A stretch of DNA of 25,004 nt from DASQUP01 sp035641235 (GTDB lineage: Bacteria; Actinomycetota; CADDZG01; WHSQ01). Where the stretch lies: contig DASQUP010000279.1 in the NCBI GenBank assembly GCA_035641235.1, positions 1-25,004 on the forward strand, given 5' to 3'. The notes beneath the pieces are model-generated. The model was given only the letters and a program-made list of their open reading frames with translations. It ran no database searches and had not been told where the DNA came from. Shown here in pieces: positions 9,073 to 20,223 of the stretch (positions are counted from its first letter, which is position 1; each line of letters begins with the position of its first letter). The translations under genes were made by a program, and so were the position numbers.

Positions 9073-11628
9073 ATGCGGGCACTGAGGAGTTTCGCGGTCA
9101 GGGCGTCGTTGCCCGACTCGCTGAAGCGGCTCGAGACCATCGCCATGAACCTGCGCTGGACGTGGGTTCCACAGGCGATCGATCTCTTTCGCTGGGTCGA
9201 CCCAGATGCGTGGGAGCGTTCGGAGCACGATCCGGTGGGGATGCTCGGCATGGTCTCGCCGGAGCGTTTCGCCGAACTGTCGGGCGACGGCCCGTTCATG
9301 AACTTCCTCGAGACGCTGTCCGATGACTTCACCGACTACCGCGACGGCCCGCGATGGTTCCATAACCGGAGGGCGCAGAGTCCGCTGGAGGCGGTTGCGT
9401 ACTTCTCGCCGGAGTTCGGTGTCGGGGAGGCCCTTCCCGTGTACTCGGGGGGCCTCGGAGTGCTGGCGGGCGATCACCTCAAAGCCGCGAGCGATCTCGG
9501 TGTGCCGCTGGTTGGTATCGGCCTGTTGTACAGAGAGGGGTACTTCCGCCAGAGGCTGAACGCCGACGGGTGGCAGCAGGAAGAGTATCCGGAGCTCGAC
9601 CCCCACGGGATGCCGCTGACACTTCTCTCGGACGACTCCGGAATGCCCCTCAAGGTGGAGGTGGACATGGCCGGTGCCCGCTGCGTCGCTCAGGTGTGGC
9701 GTGCCCAGGTCGGCCGCGTTCCGCTGCTTCTTCTCGACTGCGACGTCGAGGACAACGAGCCTCAGGAGCGAGCCATCACCGACCGTCTCTATGGGGGCGC
9801 CGGTGGGAGCGAACACAGGCTTCGTCAGGAGATGGTCCTGGGCATAGCGGGCATGAGAGCGCTACATGCCGCCGGATATCGAGCGAACGTATTCCACTCC
9901 AACGAAGGACACGCCGGCTTCCTCGGCCTGGAGCGAATCCGGGAGCTCGTCACCGAAAACGACATGTCGTTCGATCAAGCGCTCGAATCCGTTCGGGCGG
10001 CAACCATCTTCACAACGCATACTCCGGTGCCGGCGGGGATCGACGTCTATTCCAGCGAACTCATGGAGAAGTACTTCACCTCGTTCGCGAAGGAATGTGA
10101 CATCTCTTTCGGAGGGTTGATAGCTCTCGGTCAGGCCAAACCCTCGCAGGATGGCGGGACGCGGTATTTCAGCATGGCCGTGATGGGGTTGAGACTTGCG
10201 GGCCGCGCCAACGGCGTGAGCAAACTCCATGGCGAAGTGGCGCGCGACATGTTCTCCGAGATGTGGCCGGCGGTTCCGTCCGATGAAGTTCCGATCTCCT
10301 CGATAACAAACGGCGTTCATTCGGCGACATGGATCGGACCCGAGATGGTTGAGGTGCTGGACCGCCACCTAAATCCCGGGTGGACGGAGGGGGCCAACGG
10401 CCACTGGGATCGCGTTGCCGACATTCCCGACGCCGAACTATGGCGCGCCCGCGAACGGGCCCGTGAGCGACTTGTTTACTTCATCCGCGACCGGCTCCAG
10501 GAGCAGTTGATCTCCCGATCCGCTCCCGAGGCCGATGCCGTGCGCGCCGACGATGTCTTCGATCCAAGTGTTCTGACCATCGGCTTCGCGCGCCGGTTTG
10601 CTCAATACAAACGAGGAACGCTCCTGCTATCCGATCCGGAGAGGTTCAAGCGCCTGTTGCTCTCGAGTGATCGACCGCTCCAAGTTGTCGTCGCAGGCAA
10701 GGCACACCCCCTCGACGACGGGGGCAAGGAGATGATCCGAGCCCTTGTCCACTTCGCCTCCGATCCAGAGGTGCGCGGCCGCTTCGTTTTCATCGAGGAC
10801 TACGACATGGAGATAGCGCGCGTCTTGGTTCAGGGAGTGGATGTCTGGCTCAACAACCCGCGCCGTCCGCTCGAGGCATGCGGGACGAGTGGAATGAAGG
10901 CAGCGCTCAACGGAGCCGTCAACTGCAGCGTCCTCGACGGTTGGTGGGACGAGTGCTACAACGGGCGAAACGGTTGGGCGATCGGAACGCGCAACACCGG
11001 CGACGATTCCGACTACCAGGATCGAATGGACGCAAGCTCTCTTTACGACTTGCTCGAGCGCGAGATCGTCCCTCGTTTCTACGACCGCTCGGAGGGTCCG
11101 GTTCCGCGCCGGTGGATGGAGCGGGTAAGGGCGTCGATCTCGGGACTCGGCGACTACGTCACGGCCAAACGAATGGTCATGGACTACGTCGAGGAGTTCT
11201 ACGAGCCGGCGGCGCGCGGGGCCGGCGAAATGGCCTCCGATGGCCACGCGCGGGCACGGGACCTTGCCGCGTGGAAGAACAAGGTGCGCTCGAGCTGGAG
11301 CGAGGTGAAGGTCATCGACGTCGAGGGCGAGGTCCTCGCCGCCAACGTAGGGGAGCGCCGCGAAGTGGCCGCGACGGTCCACATCGGGCGCCTCGCCACC
11401 GAGACTGTTCTGGTTCAGCTGGGCCATGGCAGGGTGGGGCCCAGCGGAGAGCTCGTCGAGCCGAAGCTAGTCGAGATGGTGGCTGGGGATTGCAGCGAGG
11501 GGACGTGCAGGTACACAGGGTCCTTCGTCGCCGAGGGCGCCGGCCTGTACGGATTCGCGGTGCGCGTGGTGCCCTCGCACCCCGATCTCGTTGACCCGAT
11601 GGAAATGGGTCTGGTGGCCTGGGCCTGA
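9073..11628 (+). CDS. glgP: Alpha-glucan (glycogen/maltodextrin) phosphorylase, DUF3417 type
   Basis: 851 residues of the GT35 family. It releases glucose-1-phosphate from alpha-1,4-glucan ends using phosphate and pyridoxal phosphate. The N-terminal DUF3417 part (about 10-120) opens with the typical LETIAMNLRWTW. FSPEFGVGEALPVYSGGLGVLAGDHLK (111-137) and HSNEGHAGF are conserved, IGFARRFAQYKR (503-514) belongs to the active site, and GTSGMKAALNGA (604-615) carries the PLP lysine K609. The last 120 residues or so form the extra C-terminal domain usual in this subgroup. The ATG at 9073 has no strong Shine-Dalgarno but matches the family N-terminus. It is monocistronic, divergent from glgE and convergent with the zincin gene. 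It is the degradative arm of the glucan cycle here. Confidence 0.96.
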   Translation: MRALRSFAVRASLPDSLKRLETIAMNLRWTWVPQAIDLFRWVDPDAWERSEHDPVGMLGMVSPERFAELSGDGPFMNFLETLSDDFTDYRDGPRWFHNRRAQSPLEAVAYFSPEFGVGEALPVYSGGLGVLAGDHLKAASDLGVPLVGIGLLYREGYFRQRLNADGWQQEEYPELDPHGMPLTLLSDDSGMPLKVEVDMAGARCVAQVWRAQVGRVPLLLLDCDVEDNEPQERAITDRLYGGAGGSEHRLRQEMVLGIAGMRALHAAGYRANVFHSNEGHAGFLGLERIRELVTENDMSFDQALESVRAATIFTTHTPVPAGIDVYSSELMEKYFTSFAKECDISFGGLIALGQAKPSQDGGTRYFSMAVMGLRLAGRANGVSKLHGEVARDMFSEMWPAVPSDEVPISSITNGVHSATWIGPEMVEVLDRHLNPGWTEGANGHWDRVADIPDAELWRARERARERLVYFIRDRLQEQLISRSAPEADAVRADDVFDPSVLTIGFARRFAQYKRGTLLLSDPERFKRLLLSSDRPLQVVVAGKAHPLDDGGKEMIRALVHFASDPEVRGRFVFIEDYDMEIARVLVQGVDVWLNNPRRPLEACGTSGMKAALNGAVNCSVLDGWWDECYNGRNGWAIGTRNTGDDSDYQDRMDASSLYDLLEREIVPRFYDRSEGPVPRRWMERVRASISGLGDYVTAKRMVMDYVEEFYEPAARGAGEMASDGHARARDLAAWKNKVRSSWSEVKVIDVEGEVLAANVGERREVAATVHIGRLATETVLVQLGHGRVGPSGELVEPKLVEMVAGDCSEGTCRYTGSFVAEGAGLYGFAVRVVPSHPDLVDPMEMGLVAWA

Positions 11629-11644
11629 TCCTCCGCGGCTGTTC

Positions 11645-11690
11645 CGAAATGGCAATCAAGCCCCAACTGTCGGTGGTCAATTGCCATTTG
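11645..11690. repeat. Intergenic hairpin of the ATGGCAA/TGCCAT family, copy 2
   Basis: AAATGGCAAT (11647-11656) and ATTGCCATTT (11680-11689) are perfect 10-base inverted arms around a 23-base loop. The hairpin lies between the convergent ends of glgP and the zincin gene, where a bidirectional terminator is expected, but it has no poly-T tail. It closely resembles the hairpin at 819-868 in arms and loop. Confidence 0.6.
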
Positions 11691-11706
11691 GGCGCGCCGG
11701 ACTGGC

Positions 11707-12078
11707 TTAGCTCCACCCCAGCTCGTGCAGGCGTTCGTCCGATATCCCAAAGTGGTGGGCGACCTCGTGGATTACCGTGCGGCGGACCTGCTCCCGGATC
11801 GCCTCCCGAGTGCGCGCCGCCCGGATGATCGGGCCCCGGAAGATGGAGATCTTGTCCGGCATGGCGTTGCCGTACCCGTAGCGGTTGGTGAGTGGAATGC
11901 CGTGGTAGAGGCCCAAGAGCGTGTGGCCCCTGGGGAGGCGCGCCAGATCCTCGCGTGATGGCTCGTCCTCCACGACGACCTCGACGTTCTCCATGGCCGC
12001 CGCGATCTCTTCGGGGAGCGAATCGAGAGCGTCGGCAACCAACTCTTCGAATACCTGGCGGGCGCTCTGTCCGGGCAT
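11707..12078 (-). CDS. Small zincin metallopeptidase-family protein (DUF1025 / PF06262 type)
   Basis: 123 residues ending in TVIHEVAHHFGISDERLHELG. This gives the zinc-binding motif HExxHxxGxxD with H104, E105, H108 and D114, typical of the small 'zincin-like metallopeptidase' family common in actinobacteria. The middle part (PRGHTLLGLYHGIPLTNR, MPDKISIFRGPI) is also a family hallmark. There is no signal peptide or membrane segment, so it is cytosolic. Its substrate is unknown. It follows treZ on the same strand after 187 bases, with a hairpin between, so it is probably expressed separately. No Shine-Dalgarno sequence is visible before the ATG at 12078, which suggests a leaderless message or a weak start. 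Confidence 0.92.
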   Translation of the reverse strand: MPGQSARQVFEELVADALDSLPEEIAAAMENVEVVVEDEPSREDLARLPRGHTLLGLYHGIPLTNRYGYGNAMPDKISIFRGPIIRAARTREAIREQVRRTVIHEVAHHFGISDERLHELGWS

Positions 12079-12197
12079 GGCCCAACGCTATCCCGACCGC
12101 CGAAACAAATGGCGCGCCGCGCCGTCTCATTGTCGTAATCCGATCAAGGGGGGCGGTGATGGAGGCGAGCGCCGGATGGTTCTTTCCGCCCAAAGTC

Positions 12198-12218
12198 GCT
12201 CAGAGAGCAACTCTGAGC
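12198..12218. terminator. Perfect 8-bp hairpin between treZ and the zincin gene
   Basis: GCTCAGAG (12198-12205) and CTCTGAGC (12211-12218) enclose the loop AGCAA. On the plus strand it is followed by an A-rich run (12219-12231), so the treZ transcript reads U-rich before and not after the stem. That is the reverse of a classic terminator. It may still end the treX-treZ message as a U-less terminator. Confidence 0.4.
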
Positions 12219-12265
12219 AAAAAGAAGAAAACCTCGGCTCTGGGAGGTGCTGCATGAAACGCACG

Positions 12266-14005
12266 CTAGCTTTCGGCGGAGAAGATCGTCACGCTCTCCG
12301 GTCCCAGGTCCACCGATCCGGCGCGCGCTTCGGGCGGCTCCACCGATGTCAGCAGCACCTGAGCCGCACGCCCCGCGTGCATCGGAACCGAAACCAGCCG
12401 ATCGGAGAAGTTGCACGCCACTGTGATGGGCCCTCGCTCCAGCGCGAGCCACCGCTCGGCCTCGTCGAACCGGACGTTGACGAGATCGCGGCGCCCGTCG
12501 TGGAGGGCCGGCTCGGCGCGCCGCAGCCGAATCAGCTGCTTGTGCCACTCCAACAACTCCGCATGGAGCGGCTCGTCGAGTTCGTTCCAATTCAGCTTCG
12601 ACATATTGAACGTCTCGGGGTCCTGAGGATCGGGTACCGCCGCAGGATCCCAGCCAAAGGAGGCAAACTCGCGCCGCCGGCCCTCCGAGACGGCGTGGGC
12701 GAGCTGCGGATCGGAGTGGTCGGTGAAGTAGCAGAACGGGGTGCTCGCCCCCCACTCCTCACCCTGGAAGAGCAGCGGAACGAACGGGGACGTGAGAACC
12801 AGGGCGGCGCCGACCTTGAGTAGCTCGTGGCTCATTAGATGACTGCTCCGTTCGCCCAGCGCGCGGTTGCCGACCTGGTCGTGGTTCTGCACGTAGCCGA
12901 AGAACCGGGTGCCGGGTAGATCGCCGACCGGCCTGCCGTGCCGCCGCCCTCGGTGGCCCGAAAACGCGCCGTCGTACACGTAGACAGACCGCAGCGCCTT
13001 TGCCACCTGCTCGACGGAGCCGAAGTCTGCGTAGTAGCCGGAACGGTCTCCGGTCAGTAGAGCATGCAGGGCGTGATGGAAGTCGTCGCTCCACGCCGCG
13101 TTGACGCCATAGCCACCCGCCTCCCGCGGCGTGACGATCCGGGGATCATTGAGATCGCTCTCCGCGACGAGGAAGAGCGTTCTTCCCAGGCTGTTCTTGA
13201 GCTCGTCGACGCGCGCCGACAGCTCCTCTAAGAAGTGCACCGCGCTCTGATCGAAGATCGCATGAACCGCGTCGACGCGAAGCCCGTCGCAGTGATAGTC
13301 CTCGAGCCATCCCAGGGCGTTGTCGATGAAGAAGGACCGGACTTCATCGCTGCCCGGCCCGTCGAGGTTGACCGCATCCCCCCACAGCGTTGAGTACTTG
13401 TCCGAGAAGTAGGGTCCGAAGCGCCCCAAGTAATTCCCGTCCGGCCCCAGGTGGTTGTAGACCACGTCGAGGATCACTCCGAGGCCGCGCCCGTGACATG
13501 CGTCCACGAACCGCTTCAAACCGTCAGGACCGCCGTACGAGTGGTGGGGAGCGTACAGATCTACGCCGTCGTAACCCCATCCCCGGTCACCTGGGAACTC
13601 GGCGACCGGCATGATCTCCACGGCGCCGGCGCCAAGATCGACGAGGTGGTCGAGCTTTGCCGCAGCGGCGTCAAAGGTCCCCTGGTCCGTGAACGTTCCG
13701 ACATGCATCTCGTAGACGATGTCTCCGGGCGGCGCCACCCCTCGCCACTCTCCGTCCGTCCAGTCGAACGAAGAGTGATCGAGCAGTCGCGATGATCCGT
13801 GGACGCCGAGCGGCTGCCACGCCGACCGCGGGTCGGGGAGCGGATCGCCGCCGTCCAACGAGAAACCGTAGTAGTCAGCCGGATGTGCCTGGGGTGCCTC
13901 TACCCTCCACCAGCCGCGTTCGTCGCGTGCCATCTCGATGCGCTCACTGCGCACCACGACCTCGACCCGTTGGGCATTGGGCGCCCACACCTCGAACTGC
14001 GCCAC
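12266..14005 (-). CDS. treZ: Malto-oligosyltrehalose trehalohydrolase TreZ
   Basis: 579 residues, normal for TreZ. It hydrolyses the alpha-1,4 bond next to the terminal trehalose made by TreY and so releases free trehalose. A short CBM48-type N-terminus (FEVWAPNAQRVEVVV, 4-18) precedes a GH13 barrel with VYEMHVGTFT (97-106), nucleophile D245 in DGLRVDAVHAI, acid/base E282 in VAESDLNDP and D376 in QNHDQVGN. The YGVNAAWSDDFHHALHALLTG stretch is characteristic of TreZ. It starts at a GTG (14005), directly in the N-terminal domain. Its leader can fold CCGGAG with CTCCGG (14007-14012 with 14030-14035) just before the start, which may weaken initiation. It lies 48 bases after the secreted-protein gene that separates it from treY. 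Confidence 0.97.
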   Translation of the reverse strand: MAQFEVWAPNAQRVEVVVRSERIEMARDERGWWRVEAPQAHPADYYGFSLDGGDPLPDPRSAWQPLGVHGSSRLLDHSSFDWTDGEWRGVAPPGDIVYEMHVGTFTDQGTFDAAAAKLDHLVDLGAGAVEIMPVAEFPGDRGWGYDGVDLYAPHHSYGGPDGLKRFVDACHGRGLGVILDVVYNHLGPDGNYLGRFGPYFSDKYSTLWGDAVNLDGPGSDEVRSFFIDNALGWLEDYHCDGLRVDAVHAIFDQSAVHFLEELSARVDELKNSLGRTLFLVAESDLNDPRIVTPREAGGYGVNAAWSDDFHHALHALLTGDRSGYYADFGSVEQVAKALRSVYVYDGAFSGHRGRRHGRPVGDLPGTRFFGYVQNHDQVGNRALGERSSHLMSHELLKVGAALVLTSPFVPLLFQGEEWGASTPFCYFTDHSDPQLAHAVSEGRRREFASFGWDPAAVPDPQDPETFNMSKLNWNELDEPLHAELLEWHKQLIRLRRAEPALHDGRRDLVNVRFDEAERWLALERGPITVACNFSDRLVSVPMHAGRAAQVLLTSVEPPEARAGSVDLGPESVTIFSAES

Positions 14006-14006
14006 C

Positions 14007-14035
14007 CCGGAGACCGTAACCAGTTTTTGCTCCGG
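14007..14035 (-). promoter_or_regulatory. Stem-loop covering the treZ ribosome-binding region
   Basis: CCGGAG (14007-14012) and CTCCGG (14030-14035) are perfect 6-base inverted arms around a 17-base loop, ending one base from the GTG start of treZ. It may hinder initiation or uncouple treZ from the upstream gene. Function is inferred. Confidence 0.3.
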
Positions 14036-14053
14036 CGAACCGCTCGCGAGGGA

Positions 14054-15430
14054 CTACTTGGATTTCACTCGCGTCTTCGCTGCCGTGTATCCGGACTTCG
14101 TCGCCTTGGCCACGAACGTTCCGGGCGGCAGGTTCACCGACACCTTGCCCTTGGAGTTGGTCGTCAGCGTCTTGCCGCCGATCTTCACCTTGGCACCCTT
14201 TACGGCGCTGCCGGCGTCGCTCACCGTGCAGGAGATCACCTTGCCGCCCTGGCACCGGAGCGTCAGTCCAGGCCGCACCTGGGTGTGCCACGTGGCGATC
14301 GAGCCTCCGCTCGTGACGTGTGCCAACAGGTCGAGGTTCCCGCGCGAGCCCTCTCCGCTGACTCGCCACAGGCTGTTGGTGCCCTTCGGGGGCTTCACCT
14401 TCACGATGGCGCCGAACTTCGTGGCCGCCGGGTTGCTCCGCGTGGCCTTGTAGACGTCGGCGTCGTTGTCCTGCCAGAACACCCACAGCCGCCCTCCGGG
14501 ACCGGGGCTGATCCCCACCGATTCGACGTCGCCGCCCCGGCCGGCCAGCATGGACTTGCCCGCGCCGATCTTCCACAGACGCGCCTGCTTACACTCCGGG
14601 TATCCCGAGCAGTACGCGACGTAAACCCCCGGCGCGCCGATGCGAGCTGCGATCTGCGTCTGGTTCCGCGGCGCGATCGCTTTGTCGTCCACCGCCGATC
14701 CCGGAACGAAGATCTTTTCACCGAGGCTCGGCGCGACCCTTTGCACCCAGGTTCCGTGCTCGCCGTCTCTATTCGAATACCAAGCAACAAATGTGTCGCC
14801 GGTTGCCGCGTCCGTAGCGAGATCCGGCTCATAGTCGCAGCATTTGTTGTCGGCCCGGAGATCAACATCGGGCGTCGTCGGACTCAGGCCGGTGTGTACG
14901 TAGTGGTGGAAGGAGATCGTCCACGAGAAAATCGGGGTCCCCGCGGAGGTGAGGGCTGCGCCGACTTCGCCGCCCTGGTTCGAGTCGGATGCTCGAGATG
15001 CCTGAGGAGTCCAGCTTGACCCGTCCGACCCCGCCGATGCCGTCCGGATGCCGGTCGATTCGGTCTGCCCGGTATTCCCGTGGTAAAAGGCGCGGAGCCC
15101 TCCCGACGGTTCCACGATCAGATCCGGGCCGGACAGCGTGTCGAGCCCGCTCTCGACGGTGTGCGAGCCGAGGACTTTCCCGCCGCTCGAGATGGCCGTG
15201 TGCATCAATGTGTAGTCCTGGGCGGCCGATCCCGTCCGCCACGCTACGTGCAGCACCCCGTCGGCAGTCCGCGCAAGCCCGACCTCGTCGGTATTCCTTC
15301 GGTCTGCATCCGTGATCCTCGTCCACTTTCCCGGCGGCCCGGCAACCTCGGCGGGAGCAGCCGCAATCGTCGACGAGGCCGCTACGAGGGCCAGTGCAAC
15401 AAGGAAGAGAAGCAGGACTCGTGCCCGCAT
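14054..15430 (-). CDS. Secreted protein, beta-propeller-like repeats plus C-terminal Ig-like domain, function unknown
   Basis: 458 residues. Residues 1-25 are a clear signal peptide (MRARVLLLFLVALALVAASS, then TIAAA before the mature part). The body (about 35-375) repeats a pattern such as GLARTADGVLHVAWRTG, PDLIVEPSGGLRAFYHGNT, PDLATDAATGDTFVAWYSN and VGISPGPGGRLWVFWQDND, which resembles the blades of a sialidase-type beta-propeller. The last 60 residues or so (GSAVKGAKVKIGGKTLTTNSKGK) look like a carboxypeptidase-regulatory-type Ig-fold domain. Six cysteines (C197, C198, C274, C280, C393, C401) could form disulfides outside the cell. I see no clear sialidase Asp-box series, so enzyme activity is not claimed. 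The ATG at 15430 has AGGAG upstream. It sits between treY and treZ on the same strand, an unexpected place for an extracellular protein. Confidence 0.85.
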   Translation of the reverse strand: MRARVLLLFLVALALVAASSTIAAAPAEVAGPPGKWTRITDADRRNTDEVGLARTADGVLHVAWRTGSAAQDYTLMHTAISSGGKVLGSHTVESGLDTLSGPDLIVEPSGGLRAFYHGNTGQTESTGIRTASAGSDGSSWTPQASRASDSNQGGEVGAALTSAGTPIFSWTISFHHYVHTGLSPTTPDVDLRADNKCCDYEPDLATDAATGDTFVAWYSNRDGEHGTWVQRVAPSLGEKIFVPGSAVDDKAIAPRNQTQIAARIGAPGVYVAYCSGYPECKQARLWKIGAGKSMLAGRGGDVESVGISPGPGGRLWVFWQDNDADVYKATRSNPAATKFGAIVKVKPPKGTNSLWRVSGEGSRGNLDLLAHVTSGGSIATWHTQVRPGLTLRCQGGKVISCTVSDAGSAVKGAKVKIGGKTLTTNSKGKVSVNLPPGTFVAKATKSGYTAAKTRVKSK

Positions 15431-15433
15431 AAT

Positions 15434-15473
15434 GGCTCCTTTTCCAGGGGATTTGTCCCCACCGTAGGGAGCC
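15434..15473 (-). promoter_or_regulatory. Stem-loop that can mask the Shine-Dalgarno of the secreted-protein gene
   Basis: GGCTCC (15434-15439) and GGAGCC (15468-15473) are inverted arms, and an inner GGGGA/TCCCC hairpin (15447-15451 with 15456-15460) lies between them. On the message the arm next to the start contains the GGAG of the ribosome-binding site. This could control translation (thermosensor or ligand-responsive leader) or simply be chance pairing. Confidence 0.35.
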
Positions 15474-15512
15474 CACTTAGGGATTGTTAAAGGCCGTCGG
15501 GCGGCCAGGGGG

Positions 15513-17985
15513 TCAGCCGCCTTTGACGAGCACCGCCACGGGGAACTGCGCGAGCAGCCGGCCGAGGGCCACCTCCCGGGCCGCGGATTCCTCGGTGAAC
15601 ACGTTGCGCCACTCGCCGACCGGAAGCGTCACCGTTGCCTCGGTCCACTGCGGCGGCCGCGACAGAGTGAGGCGGGGCACCACGACCACCACCTCTTGGG
15701 AGCGAGAGAAGGCCACGGCGAAGTCCCCGTGGGTCGGAAGCGGCTGGTAGGAGGCGCGCCGGTCGAAGAGCTCGGGGCGTTTCGCCCGGAGAGCGAGGAT
15801 CCGCTGGATGACGAAGAGTTTAGGAGCCCCCGTGTCGGAGCGGGCAAGGACCTCTTCATGACCTGCTCGGGACACGAACTCGAGCAGAAGGCGCCGGGTC
15901 TCGTAGTCGACCGGCCGCCGGTTGTCGGGATCCACCAGTGAGAGGTCCCACAGCTCGGTGCCCTGGTAGATGTCCGGCACCCCAGGGCTCGTCAGCTTTA
16001 GAACCGTTTGCGCCAACGAATTGATGCGGCCCGCGGTGATCAGTGGGGCGACGAACTCGTTGAGATCCCGAGTGAACTCGGGGTCTCCCAGGAGGCCCCG
16101 GACAAAGTCATCGAGGGCTACATCGAACTCAGGGTTGGGATCGGTCCACGACGTGAACCGCTTCGCCTCCTTGGTGGCCTTCCGCATGTACTCGACGGCG
16201 CGGTCCTCGTCCAATCGGTATGCGCCGACCAGCGTCTGATAGAGGAAGTATTCGGTGTTGCGGTCGGGCATGTCGGCCGACTTGTATCGAGCATTGTGTA
16301 CCGTCCACCTTCGTACTGCGTCGCCCCACGCATCCGGAATCTCGGACAGGGTATGGATGCGCATCCGGACGTCCTCACTGCGTTTCGTGTCGTGCGTTGA
16401 GGTGGTGAGCATCGTGTTGGGGAAGTCCCGCGCCGACACGGCGTTGTGGTTGTGGAATTCTTCGACCGTCGTCGACCATCGCTCGGGATCGCCCCCCACC
16501 TCATTGAGTGAGACGAGCGGGCAGTAGTCGTAGAAGAGGGTGTCCTCGATCGCCTTCGCCATAATCGGTCCGGTGGTCTGCTGCCACCGCATGATGAATT
16601 CGGTTTCCGGCCGTCCCTCGTGGCGCAGCGTCAGCACTGCGGTGAGGAAATCGAACAGGTTCGTGTCGATGTCCGGTCGACGTTCGCGTGCAACAGCGAC
16701 GGCTGCATCGATCCGTTCGGCGTCCTCGCTCGAAATTGTACGAGCCTCGGCGTCAATGTATGTGCGGTACACCTCGAGCGCGGCGGTGACTTCCTTCAGA
16801 GCTTCACGTAATTCATGTCGTGTGTAATCGCGATGGCGGGGATGGCGCTCGCAGACTTCGACGAGCATGGCGGTGACGCGCTCGAGATCGCTGGGCAGCA
16901 GATCTGTCATGACGAGGTGCTTCTTCTCCCGCTTCAGCTCGTCGAGATCCGGCTCCTCGCCGACGAAGGAGACGTAGAGATCTAGAAGCGGCTTTTCACC
17001 CGCCGGGTCAACAGACAGCCGCGAACAGTCGTTCAACCACTCGTACCCGGTCGTCCCATCGACCGGCCACGATCGGGGGAGCGTTTCGCCGGTACCGAGG
17101 ATCTTCTCGACGAGGATGTAGGCATCCGGCGCGCGCTCGCGAAGCCGGCTGAGGTACGCCTCGGGATTGTGCAGTCCGTCTACGTGATCTATACGAAGTC
17201 CGTCGAGCTCGCCGTCTTCGATCAGCTGCAGGGCGAGGTCGTGTACATGGTCGAAGACCTCTGGCTCTTCCATGCGCAGTGCCACCAGGTCGTTGATGTC
17301 GAAGAATCGCCTGTAGTTGAGCTCGAGATCCGTGCGCCAGAAGGCCAGTCTGTAATGCTGCGACTCGAGCAACGTGTGCAGCAGCGCCGGATCAGAGTTG
17401 ATGTGGGCGATCGCCTCATCGGGGTCGGCCGGCGCGCCCGGCAATACATCGATCGATCCGGGGGTGATGGGCACCTCGTGCTCGTGATAGCGGACGAAGA
17501 TCTCCTCTTCGTCGCGTGCTACCTCCATCTCACCCGCTTCCAGCACGCGGCCGTAGTGATCACCCAAGATTGGAACGAGGATCTTCCCGGCCAGCTGTCG
17601 TTCCGGTGGGTCCCAGTCGATGTCGAAGAATCGCGCGTAGTTGCTCGCGGGACCGTGCTTGAGAACGTCCCACCACCACGCGCTCCTGCGGCCGGCGATT
17701 GCCATGTGGTTGGGGACGACGTCGAGGATGTGTCCCATTCCCAGGCGCCCCAGGACATCCGACAGACGTCTGTGCGCGGCAAGACCGCCGAGCTCGTCGT
17801 TGATCCTCGTGTGATCGACGACGTCGTATCCGTGTTTGCTCCCCGATGCTGCCTGAAGGAAAGGTGAGCAGTAGATGTGCGTGATTCCGAGGTCGTTGAG
17901 GTAGTCGGCTATCTGGGCCGCATCGTCGAGGGTGAATCCGCTGTGGAGCTGGACTCGATAGGTCGCGCTGGGAACGATTCGGTCG

Positions 17986-17996
<11 letters not shown>
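15513..17996 (-). CDS. treY: Malto-oligosyltrehalose synthase TreY
   Basis: 827 residues, a member of GH13_26. It turns the reducing-end alpha-1,4 bond of a maltodextrin into an alpha,alpha-1,1 bond, making malto-oligosyltrehalose for TreZ. The N-terminus PSATYRVQLHSGFTLDDAA and ITHIYCSPFLQAASGSKHGYDVVD are diagnostic. The nucleophile is D270 in DGLRIDHVDGLHNP, the acid/base is E297 in ILVEKILG, and D536 lies in STHDTKRSEDVR. The start is a GTG at 17996, inside the last 11 bases of treX, so translation is probably coupled to treX. Downstream, 82 bases separate it from the secreted-protein gene. A GGCGGC/GCCGCC inverted repeat covers its stop codon and may cause partial termination, which is a weak inference. 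Confidence 0.97.
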
Positions 17997-20100
<2,104 letters not shown>

Positions 20101-20132
20101 AGCGGGACACTAAAGCGGGCAGCGCCCATGCT

Positions 20133-20183
20133 CGTTCTTTTCTCCTGCAACCACCCTCAAGGGACATACAGAAGAAAAGAACG
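20133..20183. repeat. Palindromic element GTTCTTTTCTTC, copy 1
   Basis: Arms 20133-20147 and 20169-20183 are complementary over 15 bases with one mismatch, and a small CCCT/AGGG stem lies inside. It sits between the divergent treX and lysE-like starts, where no gene ends. The right arm shares an 18-base identity, on the opposite strand, with the element at 22583. Confidence 0.7.
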
Positions 20184-20223
20184 GGTTTAGGGTTGTGCCT
20201 GCACTGCTAGATCAGGAGGTGAC

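Noticed and set aside
8908..9816. Upstream extension of the glgE reading frame to a 949-residue protein
   Set aside because: The extra 303 codons lie antisense to glgP and have no GlgE family sequence. A GTG at 8907 with a strong Shine-Dalgarno gives the normal GlgE N-terminus.
14054..15430. Calling the secreted protein a sialidase
   Set aside because: The repeat pattern suggests a propeller, but I could not find a clear series of Asp-box motifs or the catalytic Arg/Tyr/Glu set.
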